From NCBI GenBank assembly GCA_017935025.1, contig JAGBIL010000028.1, positions 1 to 64,000 of the forward strand: 64,000 bases of DNA. The letters are read 5' to 3'. A model generated the notes under the pieces. It saw only the letters and a program-made list of their open reading frames with translations, was not told the DNA's origin and made no database searches. Positions 1 to 10,100 of the stretch are shown here, piece after piece. How positions within the stretch are numbered: the stretch's first letter is position 1; each line of letters begins with the position of its first letter. The position numbers were made by a program, and so were the translations under genes. Origin of the DNA: Opitutales bacterium. Its GTDB lineage: Bacteria; Verrucomicrobiota; Verrucomicrobiia; Opitutales; UBA953.

Positions 1-876
1 CGCCCGCTCGCGCTCCAAAAAGACGGCACGTGGTTCACCTACGGTTACGACATCACGAAAAACATCTGCGAAGTCTTCGGTCAACACGGCTACATCCGTG
101 CGGCGTATTCCTACGCGCCTTTCGGCTCCGTTTCCGCCTCCGGCGATGTCTCCCAGCCGTTCCAATGGTCCTCGGAGCACTACGACTCCGAACTCGACCT
201 CGTCTACTACAACTACCGCCACTATTCCCCCACCCTCGGCCGCTTCCTCTCCCGCGACCCCATCGCCGAACAAGGCGGCCGCAACCTCTATGCATTCGTG
301 AAAAACGCACCAACAAAAACAATTGATTTATACGGGCAAGCAGAGCCTTCTTTGGGCCGACATATCGGGCCGGACTGGTTACGAGAACTCTTAGGGGTGC
401 CAGATGAAGATCTTACGGAATGGTTTTTTCGTCGCTTCCCGAATGCTCTTGAATTTGCAAAATCAAAAATGCGAGAAACGTTATCATCTAAGATCTGCGC
501 TAATAATGGGGCTTCAACAATGCCAAACGATTCCACAACTTGGGCCTTTGGTGCAGACGACTTCGCAAAATATGGTGATGAAAACATGAGCTTTTATGAA
601 GAATATCTACTAATGGGGCATTTTAGTGTTCGCACGAAAGATATTGCTGTTATATGGGCGAATAAATGTGAGTTTTCATGGACAGCAACTTTCTATCTGG
701 AGGATCAGACAGGTTCTACGTTTCCGTCTTTAAAAGACAAGCTTCCCGCATTCCTTTACGACTTAGTCATACATTCCTACCCAATCCTAACGTACATATT
801 TTGGCCGAGAACGGTTATTATGGGAGAATGGGAAGACTCTGGGTCTGGATGTTGTCCGGGAAAGGAGAATAAATGA
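1..876 (+). CDS. Rhs/YD-repeat polymorphic toxin, C-terminal part (5' end outside window)
   Basis: This is an open frame from base 1. The first 110 or so residues are a typical Rhs-associated core: a YNYRHYSPTLGRFLSRDPIA stretch followed by NLYAFVKNAPTKTIDLYG. Rhs proteins form a large shell around a C-terminal toxin that is released after the core; the tip varies between strains. Here the tip (about 180 residues after DLYG) has clearly lower GC than the core, the usual sign of tip exchange. I do not recognise the tip as a known toxin fold. The stop overlaps the next start (ATGA), as expected for a toxin-immunity pair. Confidence 0.85.
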   Translation, partial: RPLALQKDGTWFTYGYDITKNICEVFGQHGYIRAAYSYAPFGSVSASGDVSQPFQWSSEHYDSELDLVYYNYRHYSPTLGRFLSRDPIAEQGGRNLYAFVKNAPTKTIDLYGQAEPSLGRHIGPDWLRELLGVPDEDLTEWFFRRFPNALEFAKSKMRETLSSKICANNGASTMPNDSTTWAFGADDFAKYGDENMSFYEEYLLMGHFSVRTKDIAVIWANKCEFSWTATFYLEDQTGSTFPSLKDKLPAFLYDLVIHSYPILTYIFWPRTVIMGEWEDSGSGCCPGKENK

Positions 877-1307
877 AGAAGGGACTAGTAATTGCCCTCG
901 TGTTAATTCCCGTGTTGTTCGTTATAGCTTCGATTTTGTGGGAGGAACCATTGTCAGAACTATCGCCAGGGGAAAATTACACTATATTGAAAAGAAGAGA
1001 TTCTTGGAGCCTATTGGGAGGAGGACAGAGCCGCAAATACCTACTTCAAATAGATAATCCTGATCAATTCAAAAAAGATTGCAGGGCGTTCTTTTCCGTA
1101 GGCAATGGGAACAGTGATTCGTATTTCTATTGTGCTCATTTTTATGAAGATGCATCAGAATTTTCTGCAGGGGAAGATTGCGCTCAATTTTCTTCTAAGT
1201 CGTTAAAGATGTGGAAAAACGAGAACAATTCGCAAATTCTATGGAGATGCATATTTAGTGAGAACAGGAAGTACTGTTATATCGAATGGATTAACCTAAG
1301 AGACTGA
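873..1307 (+). CDS. Candidate immunity protein to the Rhs tip
   Basis: 144 residues, translationally coupled to the rhs gene by a 4-base ATGA overlap. The N-terminus (MKKGLVIALVLIPVLFVIAS) is a signal anchor, so the rest probably lies outside the cytoplasmic membrane or is membrane-tethered. No family recognised. Immunity is inferred only from its position directly after a variable Rhs tip, its small size and its matching low GC. Confidence 0.55.
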   Translation: MKKGLVIALVLIPVLFVIASILWEEPLSELSPGENYTILKRRDSWSLLGGGQSRKYLLQIDNPDQFKKDCRAFFSVGNGNSDSYFYCAHFYEDASEFSAGEDCAQFSSKSLKMWKNENNSQILWRCIFSENRKYCYIEWINLRD

Positions 1308-1347
1308 TCAACTCATGAAAAGGGGGCCAAATAAATGCTATTCTGTA

Positions 1348-1925
1348 GCATCCTTGAGGGTGTTTGATGCGCTGGGGAAAACGCATTGCTACGCGTACGA
1401 CCTGCACGGGAACGTTGTTGCCGAGTTCGGCACGGGCGCGCAGCCTGCGGTGTTTTCCTTTGATGATGCGGACAACTTAGTTTCGCAAAAGCTTTTCCGC
1501 GTGCCGGGCGAAGCGCTTGAGAGCGATCCGCGTTCCCGCACGGATTTAACGGCGGATGAAACGACGTGGCGCTACCACGCGTCAACGGGGCTTTTGCTTG
1601 CGAAAACGTATCCGGACGAAGGGCAGATTGATTACGCTTATGACGCGCAAAATCGGCTCGTTTCGACGACTTGGACGCGGGAAGTTTCTCCGAAGGCGTT
1701 CGCCAGAAAGCAACGCGCACCTACGCCGAGAAGACGGGCGAACTCGTTTCCGTTTCCTACAACGACGGCGCAACGCCGACCGAAACGCACACCTACAACC
1801 ACCTCGGTCAACTCATCCGAACCGTCGACGCCTCGGGAACGCGGACAATCGCCTGCAATGAATGGAGCGAATACTGCTTCCGTTTGTCTGAAGGTATGGT
1901 TTCATTCTTCTGCTTACTTTAGCTT
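1348..1925 (+). pseudogene. Displaced Rhs/YD-repeat fragment, frameshifted
   Basis: GC-rich YD-repeat sequence with no core or secretion part. One frame reads YAYDLHGNVVAEFG and YHASTGLLLAKTYPDEGQID; near 1675-1690 the similarity jumps to another frame, which reads TYAEKTGELVSVSYNDG and YNHLGQLIRTVDASGTRT and stops at 1922. The repeats then break off and AT-rich sequence begins. An open frame starting at ATG 1315 leads into it. This looks like an orphan cassette left by recombination at the rhs locus. A sequencing indel could explain the frame change, but not the truncation. Confidence 0.75.
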
Positions 1926-1940
1926 TTAATGTGTTTATTT

Positions 1941-3161
1941 ATGAAAAAACAAAAACCTCTCATCGTTCTTAAAAAGTTGTTACGAAATACGCTGAATGTC
2001 GTTGTCTTCGTTTGTGCCGGAGTAGCTTGTATTTCCGGTAGCGTGGCGAAAGCGCAGGAATTCGACGTGCTTCAGGAACGCGTGCTTCGCAAAGGCGCAT
2101 CTGCGGAGGATATGCGCCGAATTGCGGACTGTTTTGCCGACGGGCTCGGGACGAAGAGGGATATTTATAGGGCTGCCGCATGGTATGCCAATGCTGCGGA
2201 CGGAGGCGATCGACAGGCTCTTGAAAAACTCCGCCAATGGTCGCGTTCCCGAATGAAGCAAAAGCTTCCGAAACCGCTTTCCCGAAAGTTCGGAATATCG
2301 GAAGAACGGGAACTGGAAGAGACGAAAAAACTGGTGGCATATTTGCTGAGCGTCAGAGAAAGGAGTTTGGGGCAACCGTATAATCGTGCCAAAAAGAAAA
2401 AACGATCCGTGTTACCGATAGTTTCAGATTTCTTGAAAAACGGAGCCAATCCGTTGCTGGTCGTAGATGCGGTAGAAGGTATAAATAATGAGGTGCGCAA
2501 GTCTCCGATGTCGGTGGCATTGGAAAATGCCGATTTCCCGACGTTGCGGCTGTTGTTGGCGAACGGAGGAGATTTGAATTTGCCCTATCGTCAACCGCTG
2601 AAACATGCGATTGACAATGCGAACTTTCGGTACGAGGCACTTAAGAAAGCGGAGTCCGAAAAGGCATCCGGAAAGAAAGGAAAAGTTAGTCACACGTTAA
2701 TTCTTAACCGGGCGCAGGAGAATTTTGAAGAGGCGATTTCCGTTTTGGAATTTTTATTGCAACACGGATGCGATCCCCGAGTACGGGATAGTGTGGGAAT
2801 GACGATGCTGTCTTACGCGCGGTGTTCTCCGGTTGTCTCTCTTTTGATAAAATACGGGGCAGAGATTGATGCCCGCAATGAGCCGGGCGATAACTGCTCG
2901 GGAGATCCCGGATGGGCGGACAAGCATCGCGGCACGGCGCTCTTCCGGGTGGTGCTTCGGAATTGCCCGAATGGTGTCGCTGCGTTAATCGATGCGGGAG
3001 CAGATGTTAATTTTCGAGATGGGACCGGGGCGACTCCTCTTGATGTGGCGGAGAGGTATACTCAAGAACTGTCATCCTCATCGGGCGAACAATTTGAAAA
3101 TGCAACCAAAATTGAGGCGATTCTAAAAAAAGCCGGAGCGAAGCGCGGGCGTACACGTTGA
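1941..3161 (+). CDS. Secreted Sel1/ankyrin-repeat protein
   Basis: About 406 residues. I start at ATG 1941, which gives a basic N-terminus and a hydrophobic stretch ending SVAKAQ (signal peptide); ATG 1929 adds four residues. Next comes a Sel1-like unit (ADCFADGLGTKRDIYRAAAWY), then several ankyrin-type units (for example SVALENADFPTLRLLLANGG, and a later unit ending DAGADVNFRDGTGATPLDVA). Both repeat types are protein-binding scaffolds. Ankyrin proteins are a known class of immunity protein in polymorphic toxin loci, and this gene sits between two Rhs fragments, so immunity is a reasonable inference but not shown. Confidence 0.7.
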   Translation: MKKQKPLIVLKKLLRNTLNVVVFVCAGVACISGSVAKAQEFDVLQERVLRKGASAEDMRRIADCFADGLGTKRDIYRAAAWYANAADGGDRQALEKLRQWSRSRMKQKLPKPLSRKFGISEERELEETKKLVAYLLSVRERSLGQPYNRAKKKKRSVLPIVSDFLKNGANPLLVVDAVEGINNEVRKSPMSVALENADFPTLRLLLANGGDLNLPYRQPLKHAIDNANFRYEALKKAESEKASGKKGKVSHTLILNRAQENFEEAISVLEFLLQHGCDPRVRDSVGMTMLSYARCSPVVSLLIKYGAEIDARNEPGDNCSGDPGWADKHRGTALFRVVLRNCPNGVAALIDAGADVNFRDGTGATPLDVAERYTQELSSSSGEQFENATKIEAILKKAGAKRGRTR

Positions 3162-3321
3162 CGGGCTCTGTTTCACAGGGTTGATTGTGTTTGTTCTGTT
3201 CCCGTCTCTGAGCGGTTGCGGGAACAAAGATTCAGAGTGTGTTTCCGGTTTATTAGGTCTGGATGTTGGGTGCTTATGGAAAAAAAACTGTATGGTTCAA
3301 ATCTAAACGGAAGAATTTTGC

Positions 3322-3831
3322 ATGAAACGTAATATTTTTTTCGGAGCAATCGGCTTTTTTCTTGGGACTGCTTGGCTTTTGATTGGGTGGGTGCTACTTG
3401 CAAGTGTGGAAATGTTTTCGCCTCCGGAGGTAGAAGAGTCGTTCTTTAAAAATATAGAAAGCGAGCCTTTTTCAGAGGTTGTAATCACATACAGGAAAAA
3501 GAATATCCGGACAGGAGAGGCTTTGTTTGTTCGATTTTCCGTTAGGGACGCAGATGTTTTGAGAAAATTACAAGGTGATCTGAAAACATGGAAATTAACA
3601 CAAACGTTCCGCACCGTCGAATTTGAGCCGGATGTTCGGATTTATACCTCAAACACGTCTACTCCTTGGAAAATCAGCTTTGAAGGAAGAAACAGCGAGT
3701 TGTTTCTGAGCCGTAACGGGAAATATTGTATCGCTTCTGTTTATGGAAATACTTTTTACAATGAGGTATTGAAACTCGTTGAAGAGAACGAAAAGCGGAT
3801 GTGTCAAGATATGTTCCGTGTAGAATTATAA
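3322..3831 (+). CDS. Membrane-anchored protein of unknown function in rhs locus
   Basis: 169 residues. Residues about 8-30 form one hydrophobic segment (FGAIGFFLGTAWLLIGWVLL); the remainder is soluble with alternating charged and beta-like stretches. No family recognised. It has the same plan as the putative immunity protein at 873-1307: short, single N-terminal anchor, AT-rich. It could be another orphan immunity gene. Confidence 0.6.
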   Translation: MKRNIFFGAIGFFLGTAWLLIGWVLLASVEMFSPPEVEESFFKNIESEPFSEVVITYRKKNIRTGEALFVRFSVRDADVLRKLQGDLKTWKLTQTFRTVEFEPDVRIYTSNTSTPWKISFEGRNSELFLSRNGKYCIASVYGNTFYNEVLKLVEENEKRMCQDMFRVEL

Positions 3832-3906
3832 AAATCCATTCCAAATATTGCTGAACATTCACGTTAAGTAGAAGTTCGTCCGAGCAGGTAGAGAGAAGTA
3901 CTCATT

Positions 3907-4665
3907 ATGTTTAAAGAAGGTTTTATCTTTTTTCTGTGGGGAATAGCGTTGTTTATCGTTTTTTCCCCGATGGTTTGCGGAATTGAATATCCGAGTACGG
4001 CAATTTTTACATTCGTTTTGTTGCTCGGAATTTGGAAATCCCGATGGCGGGCGACGATTCAAAGCAAAGTTTTTCTCTTGCTGACGGATTTTTTTCCTGC
4101 CTACCATCAGACGGCTTATGCTACATCCTTTGGGGCGGTTCGGGCTGGTTTCCGGACGGAGGATATCATCTCGGACAATTTTTCTGCTTCGTCGTTGCCG
4201 GAATTTCCCTCATTCTTGCCATTTATAATGGCGTATTTTTACTCGACAGGAAAATCGTAATACCGAAAGATTTTGCCTATTGGACGATGTGGGCGACGGG
4301 AATGGCGTTTTGGGGATACTCTTATTTTGTTACCGGTGCTTCATTCGCAACGTTTTTCCTTTATGCGCTCCCGTGTGCATTAGTGGAGCGGCGGCGCTCC
4401 GTGATTTATTTCTCAAATATCTGGACGCTTTGTGCATTCATCGTGGCTCCGATCATAATTTGGAAAATCAGCGGACAAATTCATGATTCTTTTTATTTCA
4501 AAAAAAACGAACGAAATGTTTTTCGGTTCTGTCGGGAACACGCTAAACGAGAATCTTTGGTTTCGGGCATTGTTTTTACTTCCGTGGGGTTTAATGATTT
4601 GGGTTCATACAAAGAACACGATTTTAAACAAAAATATTCTCTATGGCAAAAAGGCGGAAAAGTAG
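3907..4665 (+). pseudogene. Multi-pass membrane protein gene with apparent frameshifts
   Basis: Hydrophobic coding sequence moves between frames. From ATG 3907 the first frame gives two membrane segments (FIFFLWGIALFIVFSPMV; STAIFTFVLLLGIW). From about 4040 a second frame continues with FFCFVVAGISLILAIYNGVF and further segments up to IWKISGQIH. After about 4485 the first frame resumes (ENLWFRALFLLPWGLMIWVH) and stops at 4665, just where Rhs sequence begins again. I read this as one decayed gene with two frameshifts; assembly indels would look the same. Function unknown. Confidence 0.5.
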
Positions 4666-4667
4666 AA

Positions 4668-4840
4668 AGTTGTTACGGTTTGCTCGTCCGCTCGCGCGTT
4701 CGACCTCGCGCAACGGCACGACGCAGAACGACACGTTCGGCTATAACTCGCGTTCGGAACTTGTTTCCGCGACACTCGGCGCCGACAACTACGCGTACGC
4801 GTTCGACAAGATCGGAACCCGGGCGACGGAAATTTTCTGA
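4668..4840 (+). pseudogene. Second displaced Rhs/YD-repeat fragment
   Basis: A short GC-rich YD-repeat piece reading NGTTQNDTFGYNSRSELVSA and YAYAFDKIGTR, ending in a stop at 4840. It is in frame with an upstream ATG at 4643, which is not a credible gene start. It lacks any core or tip. The abrupt GC change at its left edge suggests recombination between Rhs repeats. Confidence 0.65.
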
Positions 4841-4866
4841 TTTACTGAGAACCCGTAATTCGTTCT

Positions 4867-6060
4867 TTACGCCGAGAGCACTTTTCGCAGAATTGCGACG
4901 GATTTGTTCAGTTCGGCAACGCTTGCGTTCAGCGGCGGAAGCAGGCGGATTACGTTGTTTCCGGCCCCGACGACGAGCAAGCCGGCTTCACGCAGTTTGG
5001 CAATCCAAGCAGCGGGAGCTTCGCGGAATTTCAATCCGCTCATGAAGCCGATTCCGCGAACTTCCTCGAGAATCACCGGAAATTCTTCGACGAGTTTAGC
5101 GAGTTGTTCCCGCCAAGCAGGCGCGGTTTCCGTGACGTGTTCGATCAGGTTTTCCGCTTCCAGCGTTTCCAAAACCGCGAGCGCCGCCGCGCACGCCATC
5201 GGGTTCCCGCCGAAAGTCGTGCCGTGAGAGCCGGCGTGAAACAGGTCTGCGAGTTCGTCGCGCATCCAAACAGCGCCGATCGGGAATCCTCCGCCGAGTC
5301 CTTTCGCCATCGAAAAACAATCGGGAACGATTCCCGCGTGCTCGAAGCCGAAAAGTTTTCCCGTCCGTCCGATTCCGCACTGAATCTCATCGCACATGAG
5401 CAAAACTTTTCGTTCGTCGCAAAGCGTGCGCAGTGCTTGCAGAAATTCCGGAGTCGCCGGCGTAAGCCCGCTTTCGCCCTGAACGGGTTCGAGTAGCACG
5501 GCGGCGGTTTGAGTGTCGATTGCCGAGCGGAAACTTTCGATATCGTTTAGCTTCGCCACGGAAATTCCGGGAAGCAACGGGCGGAATCCGTTTTGGATTT
5601 TTTTCTGTGGTGTTGCCGCCATCGTACCGAAGAGGCGCCCGTGAAACGCATTTTCGCAGACGACGACTTTAAAAATTTTGCCTTCTTCGCCGCCTGCGCG
5701 GGAACGTCCCCAAAGGCGCGAAATTTTCAGTTGGCACTCGTTGGCTTCTGCACCGCTGTTGCAAAAAAACATTTTTCCGCCGCCCATGTGGCGGTTGATG
5801 CGCTCTGCGACGAGCGGTGCATTTTCATTGGCGAAAAGATTGCTGCAATGCGAAAGTTTCCCCGCCTGCTCGCAAACGCGTTTCAGCCAATGCGGATGCG
5901 CGTGTCCGAGCGAAAGCACCGCGATGCCCGACGCGAAATCCAGATATTCTTTTCCGGTCTCATCCCAAACGCGCGAGCCGTTCCCGCGTGAGAAAGCCAC
6001 GGGCGGAACGCCGTAATTGCCGAGCAGATTTTTTTTCCAAAGGTCAATCGATTGCGACAT
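4867..6060 (-). CDS. argD: Acetylornithine aminotransferase
   Basis: 397 residues, the usual length for this class III PLP-dependent aminotransferase. It transfers an amino group between glutamate and N-acetylglutamate semialdehyde in arginine synthesis. Visible landmarks: FCNSGAEANECQLKISR, AFHGRLFGTMAATPQKK, LLMCDEIQCGIGRTGK, and the PLP lysine in FSMAKGLGGGFPIGAVWM. argB lies 45 kb away, so the arginine genes are not clustered here. It is convergent with the rhs locus and has no obvious operon partner. Confidence 0.92.
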   Translation of the reverse strand: MSQSIDLWKKNLLGNYGVPPVAFSRGNGSRVWDETGKEYLDFASGIAVLSLGHAHPHWLKRVCEQAGKLSHCSNLFANENAPLVAERINRHMGGGKMFFCNSGAEANECQLKISRLWGRSRAGGEEGKIFKVVVCENAFHGRLFGTMAATPQKKIQNGFRPLLPGISVAKLNDIESFRSAIDTQTAAVLLEPVQGESGLTPATPEFLQALRTLCDERKVLLMCDEIQCGIGRTGKLFGFEHAGIVPDCFSMAKGLGGGFPIGAVWMRDELADLFHAGSHGTTFGGNPMACAAALAVLETLEAENLIEHVTETAPAWREQLAKLVEEFPVILEEVRGIGFMSGLKFREAPAAWIAKLREAGLLVVGAGNNVIRLLPPLNASVAELNKSVAILRKVLSA

Positions 6061-6158
6061 AACAGCGGTTCATCAAACGCCGTTCCCGTCGGCTTTGCAA
6101 AAGAAAAAAACGAATTGTTCCACGGCGGAGGAGGCTCGCGCGCGATTCGTTTTAAGGT

Positions 6159-7061
6159 TTAGCGCACGATAAAAAATGCACCGTGCGGAGATGTTTCCGA
6201 GGGCAAATGCACAAGCGCGGAGCCGTCGAGGGCATCCATGCCGAGAATGGGATGTTCGCTTTCATCACAAATCAGCGGAGAAACTTCTTTCAGCTCAACC
6301 CCGGGCGCGATTTCGATTTTTCCGGATTTCCCCTCCGTCATTTTCTGCCGCGCGGCGGTGTCGACGTTGCCGACGTGCGCCGTGATTTCTCCGGCGATGC
6401 CGGGCGCCCAATCTTTCTTAAAAACGCGCGTTACGCTGCTTCCGGTGTCGAGCAAGAGCGAAAAATCGTTCCCGCCGCATTTCAGTTTCGCGAAAAGGCG
6501 ACCGAAGGCATCGCGCTCTCCGTTGATCGGGATGAGCGAACCTTTGCCCGGTGCGCCCCAGTAAAGCTCGTTGTTGCGCAAATCGAAGGTGAAGGGCAGG
6601 GAGCTGAGCAAATCCATGCCGACGATCCCGTCGATTTTTTCCGCCATCATGCTACGCACGGCGGCGAGGCTGACGACCATTACCGGGTGTTGCGGCGAAA
6701 CGCCGGGTCCGACTTCGAGCGCGGCGATAAGCATTTTCGGGCGTTGTTTCGAGTTGCCTTTAAACATCATCCGACTCGTGTCAATCCATGCCGCGTTTTC
6801 GAGTTTTGCCGCGCTTTCGTCGTGCAAAACGGTGTGCGAGGCTCCGGTGTCGAGCATCATGCGCATCGGCTGTCCGTTGACCAGAGCGGTAACCAAAACC
6901 TGTTTGCAGCGCGCGTCCTGATTCATCTTCATCAGGTCGACCGTCGCCTTTTGTTCTGCGGCGGAGAGTTCGGGGTGGGCTGACGGCAAGGCGTTTGCGG
7001 AAAACGTTGTGCCCAAAAAGAGAGTTAATGCGGCAAAAATAAATTTCATTTGTTTTTTCAT
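6159..7061 (-). CDS. Secreted tandem retropepsin-like aspartic protease
   Basis: 300 residues with a signal peptide (FIFAALTLFLGTTFSANA). Two aspartyl-protease half-domains follow one another: the first has MRMMLDTGASHTVLHDES, the second FSLLLDTGSSVTRVF. Each DTG(A/S) supplies one catalytic aspartate, so one chain could form its own active site. This is a known plan for bacterial clan AA proteins, usually annotated only as retropepsin-like; the substrate is unknown and must be extracytoplasmic. It is divergent from the activase gene, with a 133-bp gap between them. Confidence 0.8.
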   Translation of the reverse strand: MKKQMKFIFAALTLFLGTTFSANALPSAHPELSAAEQKATVDLMKMNQDARCKQVLVTALVNGQPMRMMLDTGASHTVLHDESAAKLENAAWIDTSRMMFKGNSKQRPKMLIAALEVGPGVSPQHPVMVVSLAAVRSMMAEKIDGIVGMDLLSSLPFTFDLRNNELYWGAPGKGSLIPINGERDAFGRLFAKLKCGGNDFSLLLDTGSSVTRVFKKDWAPGIAGEITAHVGNVDTAARQKMTEGKSGKIEIAPGVELKEVSPLICDESEHPILGMDALDGSALVHLPSETSPHGAFFIVR

Positions 7062-7194
7062 AAGGCTACATTAGCGCCCCGTTTTGCGGCTGCCAATGCC
7101 TTTTGCGCGGCGCGGCGGCGTTCCCGCGAATTTTCGTTTTCCGAAAAACTTTTTTCCCCGTCGCCGCTTTATAGAAAAGTGAGACAAGGGAAAA

Positions 7195-10100
7195 ATGGAG
7201 AGAAAGATTTTTAATGTCGGGCTCGATGTGGGCTCGACGACGCTGAAGCTGGTTTTTGTCGACGGGAACGGCGACGTGATTTACTCCGACTACCGTCGCC
7301 ACCATGCGGATATTTTCGGTGCGCTCAAAGCCGGTTTCGAAAATGCGCTGTCCGGGCTCGGCGACGGCGAAATCCGCTTGGCGGTAACGGGTTCTGCGGG
7401 CATGGGTATTGCGGAGCGCGGGAACTTGCCGTTTGTTCAGGAAGTGGTCGCTGCGGCGGAAGTGATTCGCGTGAAATATCCCGAAACGAAAACGTTTATC
7501 GATATCGGCGGCGAAGATGCGAAGATGATTTTTTTTGAAGCGGGGAAACTGCCGGATATGCGCATGAACGGAAGTTGCGCCGGCGGGACGGGCGCGTTCA
7601 TTGACCAGATGGCGAGCTTGCTCGGATGCGACGTTTCGGCGCTGTCGGCGCTCGCGCTTTCCGCGAAAACGGTTTATCCGATCGCCTCGCGTTGCGGCGT
7701 TTTTTCAAAAACGGATATTCAGAATTTGCTCGCGCGCAACGTTTCCCGGGCGGATATTGCCGCATCGATTTTTCACGCCGTCGCGTTGCAATGTATCGGG
7801 ACGCTTGCCCGGGGCTTTGATATTTTGCCGAAAGTATTTTTCTGCGGCGGACCGTTCGCCTTTATTCCCGCGTTAAGGAAAGCGTTTCGCGAAGAGCTCA
7901 ATCTGCGGGAGGAAGACTGTATTTTTTGCGAAAACGCGGCGTTCGTTCCCGCGTGGGGTTGCGCTTTGTCGGCATTGAATTCTGCGAAAAAAGATTTCTC
8001 CGAATCGCTCGCGGGAACGGAAAAAACGCTGCCGAAACTTTCTGAAACGGCGGCGGACTTGGCGGCGCAAAAGGCAAGCGTCGGCAACATTCCCCGAGCC
8101 GGAGCACTCCCGAGACTTTTTCGGGACGAGGCGGATTTTGCCGCATGGTTTTCGGAAAAACAGGGCGGCGTGATTCCGAAAGTTTCGCTCGCGGACTACG
8201 ACGGCTCGCCGTGTTTTCTCGGCATCGATTCGGGCTCGACGACGACCAAAATCGTTGTCATCGACGCGCGGGAACGCGTGCTTTTTCGTTTTTACAAAAA
8301 ATCTCAGGGCGACGCGCTCGGTGCGGCGGCGGAAGGCTTGCGGGAATTTTTCGCGCAGGCGAGGGCGGCGGGACGCGAAATCCGTATCGCTCGCAGTTGC
8401 GTTACCGGCTACGGGGAAGATTTGATCAAAGCCGCGTTCAACCTCGACGACGGCGTGGTGGAAACCATCGCGCATTATCGCGCGGCGCGGAAATTTATGC
8501 CGGACGTGTCGTTTATTCTCGATATCGGCGGGCAGGATATGAAGGCGATTTTTGTCGAAAACGGCGCAATCAACCGCCTCGAAATTAACGAAGCGTGTTC
8601 GTCGGGTTGCGGTTCGTTTGTCGAGGCGTTTGCGGCTTCGCTGAAATTCCCCGTGGCGGAATTTGCGCGTCTGGCGTGTTTTTCGGAAGCGCCGTGCGAC
8701 CTTGGCACGCGTTGTACGGTTTTCATGAATTCAAAAGTGAAACAGGCGTTGCGGGAGGGCGCGGGCGTTCCCGATATCGCCGCCGGGCTGAGTTTTTCCA
8801 TCGTCAAAAACTGTCTGCACAAAGTGCTGAAAATCCGCGACGCGGCGGAGCTCGGCGAACACATCGTCGTGCAGGGCGGCACGTTTCGCAATCTTTCCGT
8901 CGTGCGCGCATTCGAGCGGCTGACGGGAAAAAGCGTGATTTTTACCGATATGCCCGAGCTGATGGGCGCTTACGGCTGTGCGCTTATCGCGGCGGAAAAT
9001 TTTTCAAAAACGGAGGAAAATTCCGCGGGAACGCCACTGGCTCGTCTCGTTGATCCCAATGCTTTTCGCGAAAAGCGGTTGACTTGTCCGGGTTGCACAA
9101 ACCGGTGCCAAGTCTGCGAATTTATTTTCGACAACGGAAACGTTTATTATTCCGGAAACAAATGCGAAAAGATTTTTACCAACAAAGGCGGTGATTTTCG
9201 CAGGGGCGAAAATATGTACACGTTCAAGTACTCGCGTATTTTCCGTCGCGGGAACGTGCGTGCCGTTGCGGGAACGTCGGGCGGAACCCGGCGGCGCATC
9301 GGAATCCCGCGCGCGCTCAACGCATTTGAGAATTTTCCGTTTTGGAATGCGCTACTTTCCGCGTGCGGGTTTGAAGTCGTCGTTTCCGGCGCATCGACGA
9401 TGCCGCTTTACGAAAAAGGTTTGCGCACCGTGATGTCGGACAACATTTGTTTTCCCGCAAAACTCGTCCACGGGCACGTTCTGGACCTCGTCGGGCGCGG
9501 CGTGGAGCGCATTTTCATGCCGTACGTCGTGCGGGAACGCTCCGAGGACGCGCGGGCGCACGGGAGCTTTAATTGTCCGATTGTTTCCGGCTACTCGCAG
9601 GTTATTTCCGCCGCGATGGAAACGCAGGAAAAATACGGAATTCCGCTGGATGCACCCGTCGTTACGTTTTCCGACGAAAAATTGCTGCGGCGTGCCTGTC
9701 GTGAATTTTCGGATACGCTCGGCGTTCCGAAATCCGTTTTTGACGCGGCGTTTCCCGTTGCGCTTGCCGCGCAGAAAAATTTCGCGCGGGAACTCTACGA
9801 AAAAGCGAAAAAGATTTTGGAAAACGCGCGTAAAAACGGGCGGACGGTGATTCTGCTCGCCGGGCGTCCGTATCACGCCGATCCGCTGATTCAGCACAAA
9901 ATCTCGGATCTGGCGGCGGGTTTCGGCGCCGATATTATTACCGAGGACATCGCGCGCTTTGCGGAGGAAAAAGACACGGACGGCGGCGGGAACGCGCTCG
10001 ACGGCATTGGCGGCGTTTTGCAGTGGACGTATGTTACGCGGATTCTCAAGGCGGCGCGTTTTGTCGCCCGCGCGGAGCCGTCCGTTCACTACGTTCAGCT

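Noticed and set aside
30-326. Open frames on both strands over the Rhs core, Arg/Pro-rich
   Set aside because: They are alternative-frame readings of the GC-rich Rhs core, which has clear homology in the frame starting at base 1.
4032-5045. Long 337-codon frame running from the membrane gene into the argD region
   Set aside because: Only its first half looks like protein; after about 4500 it is Arg-rich antisense of argD. Treated as one frame of a frameshifted gene.
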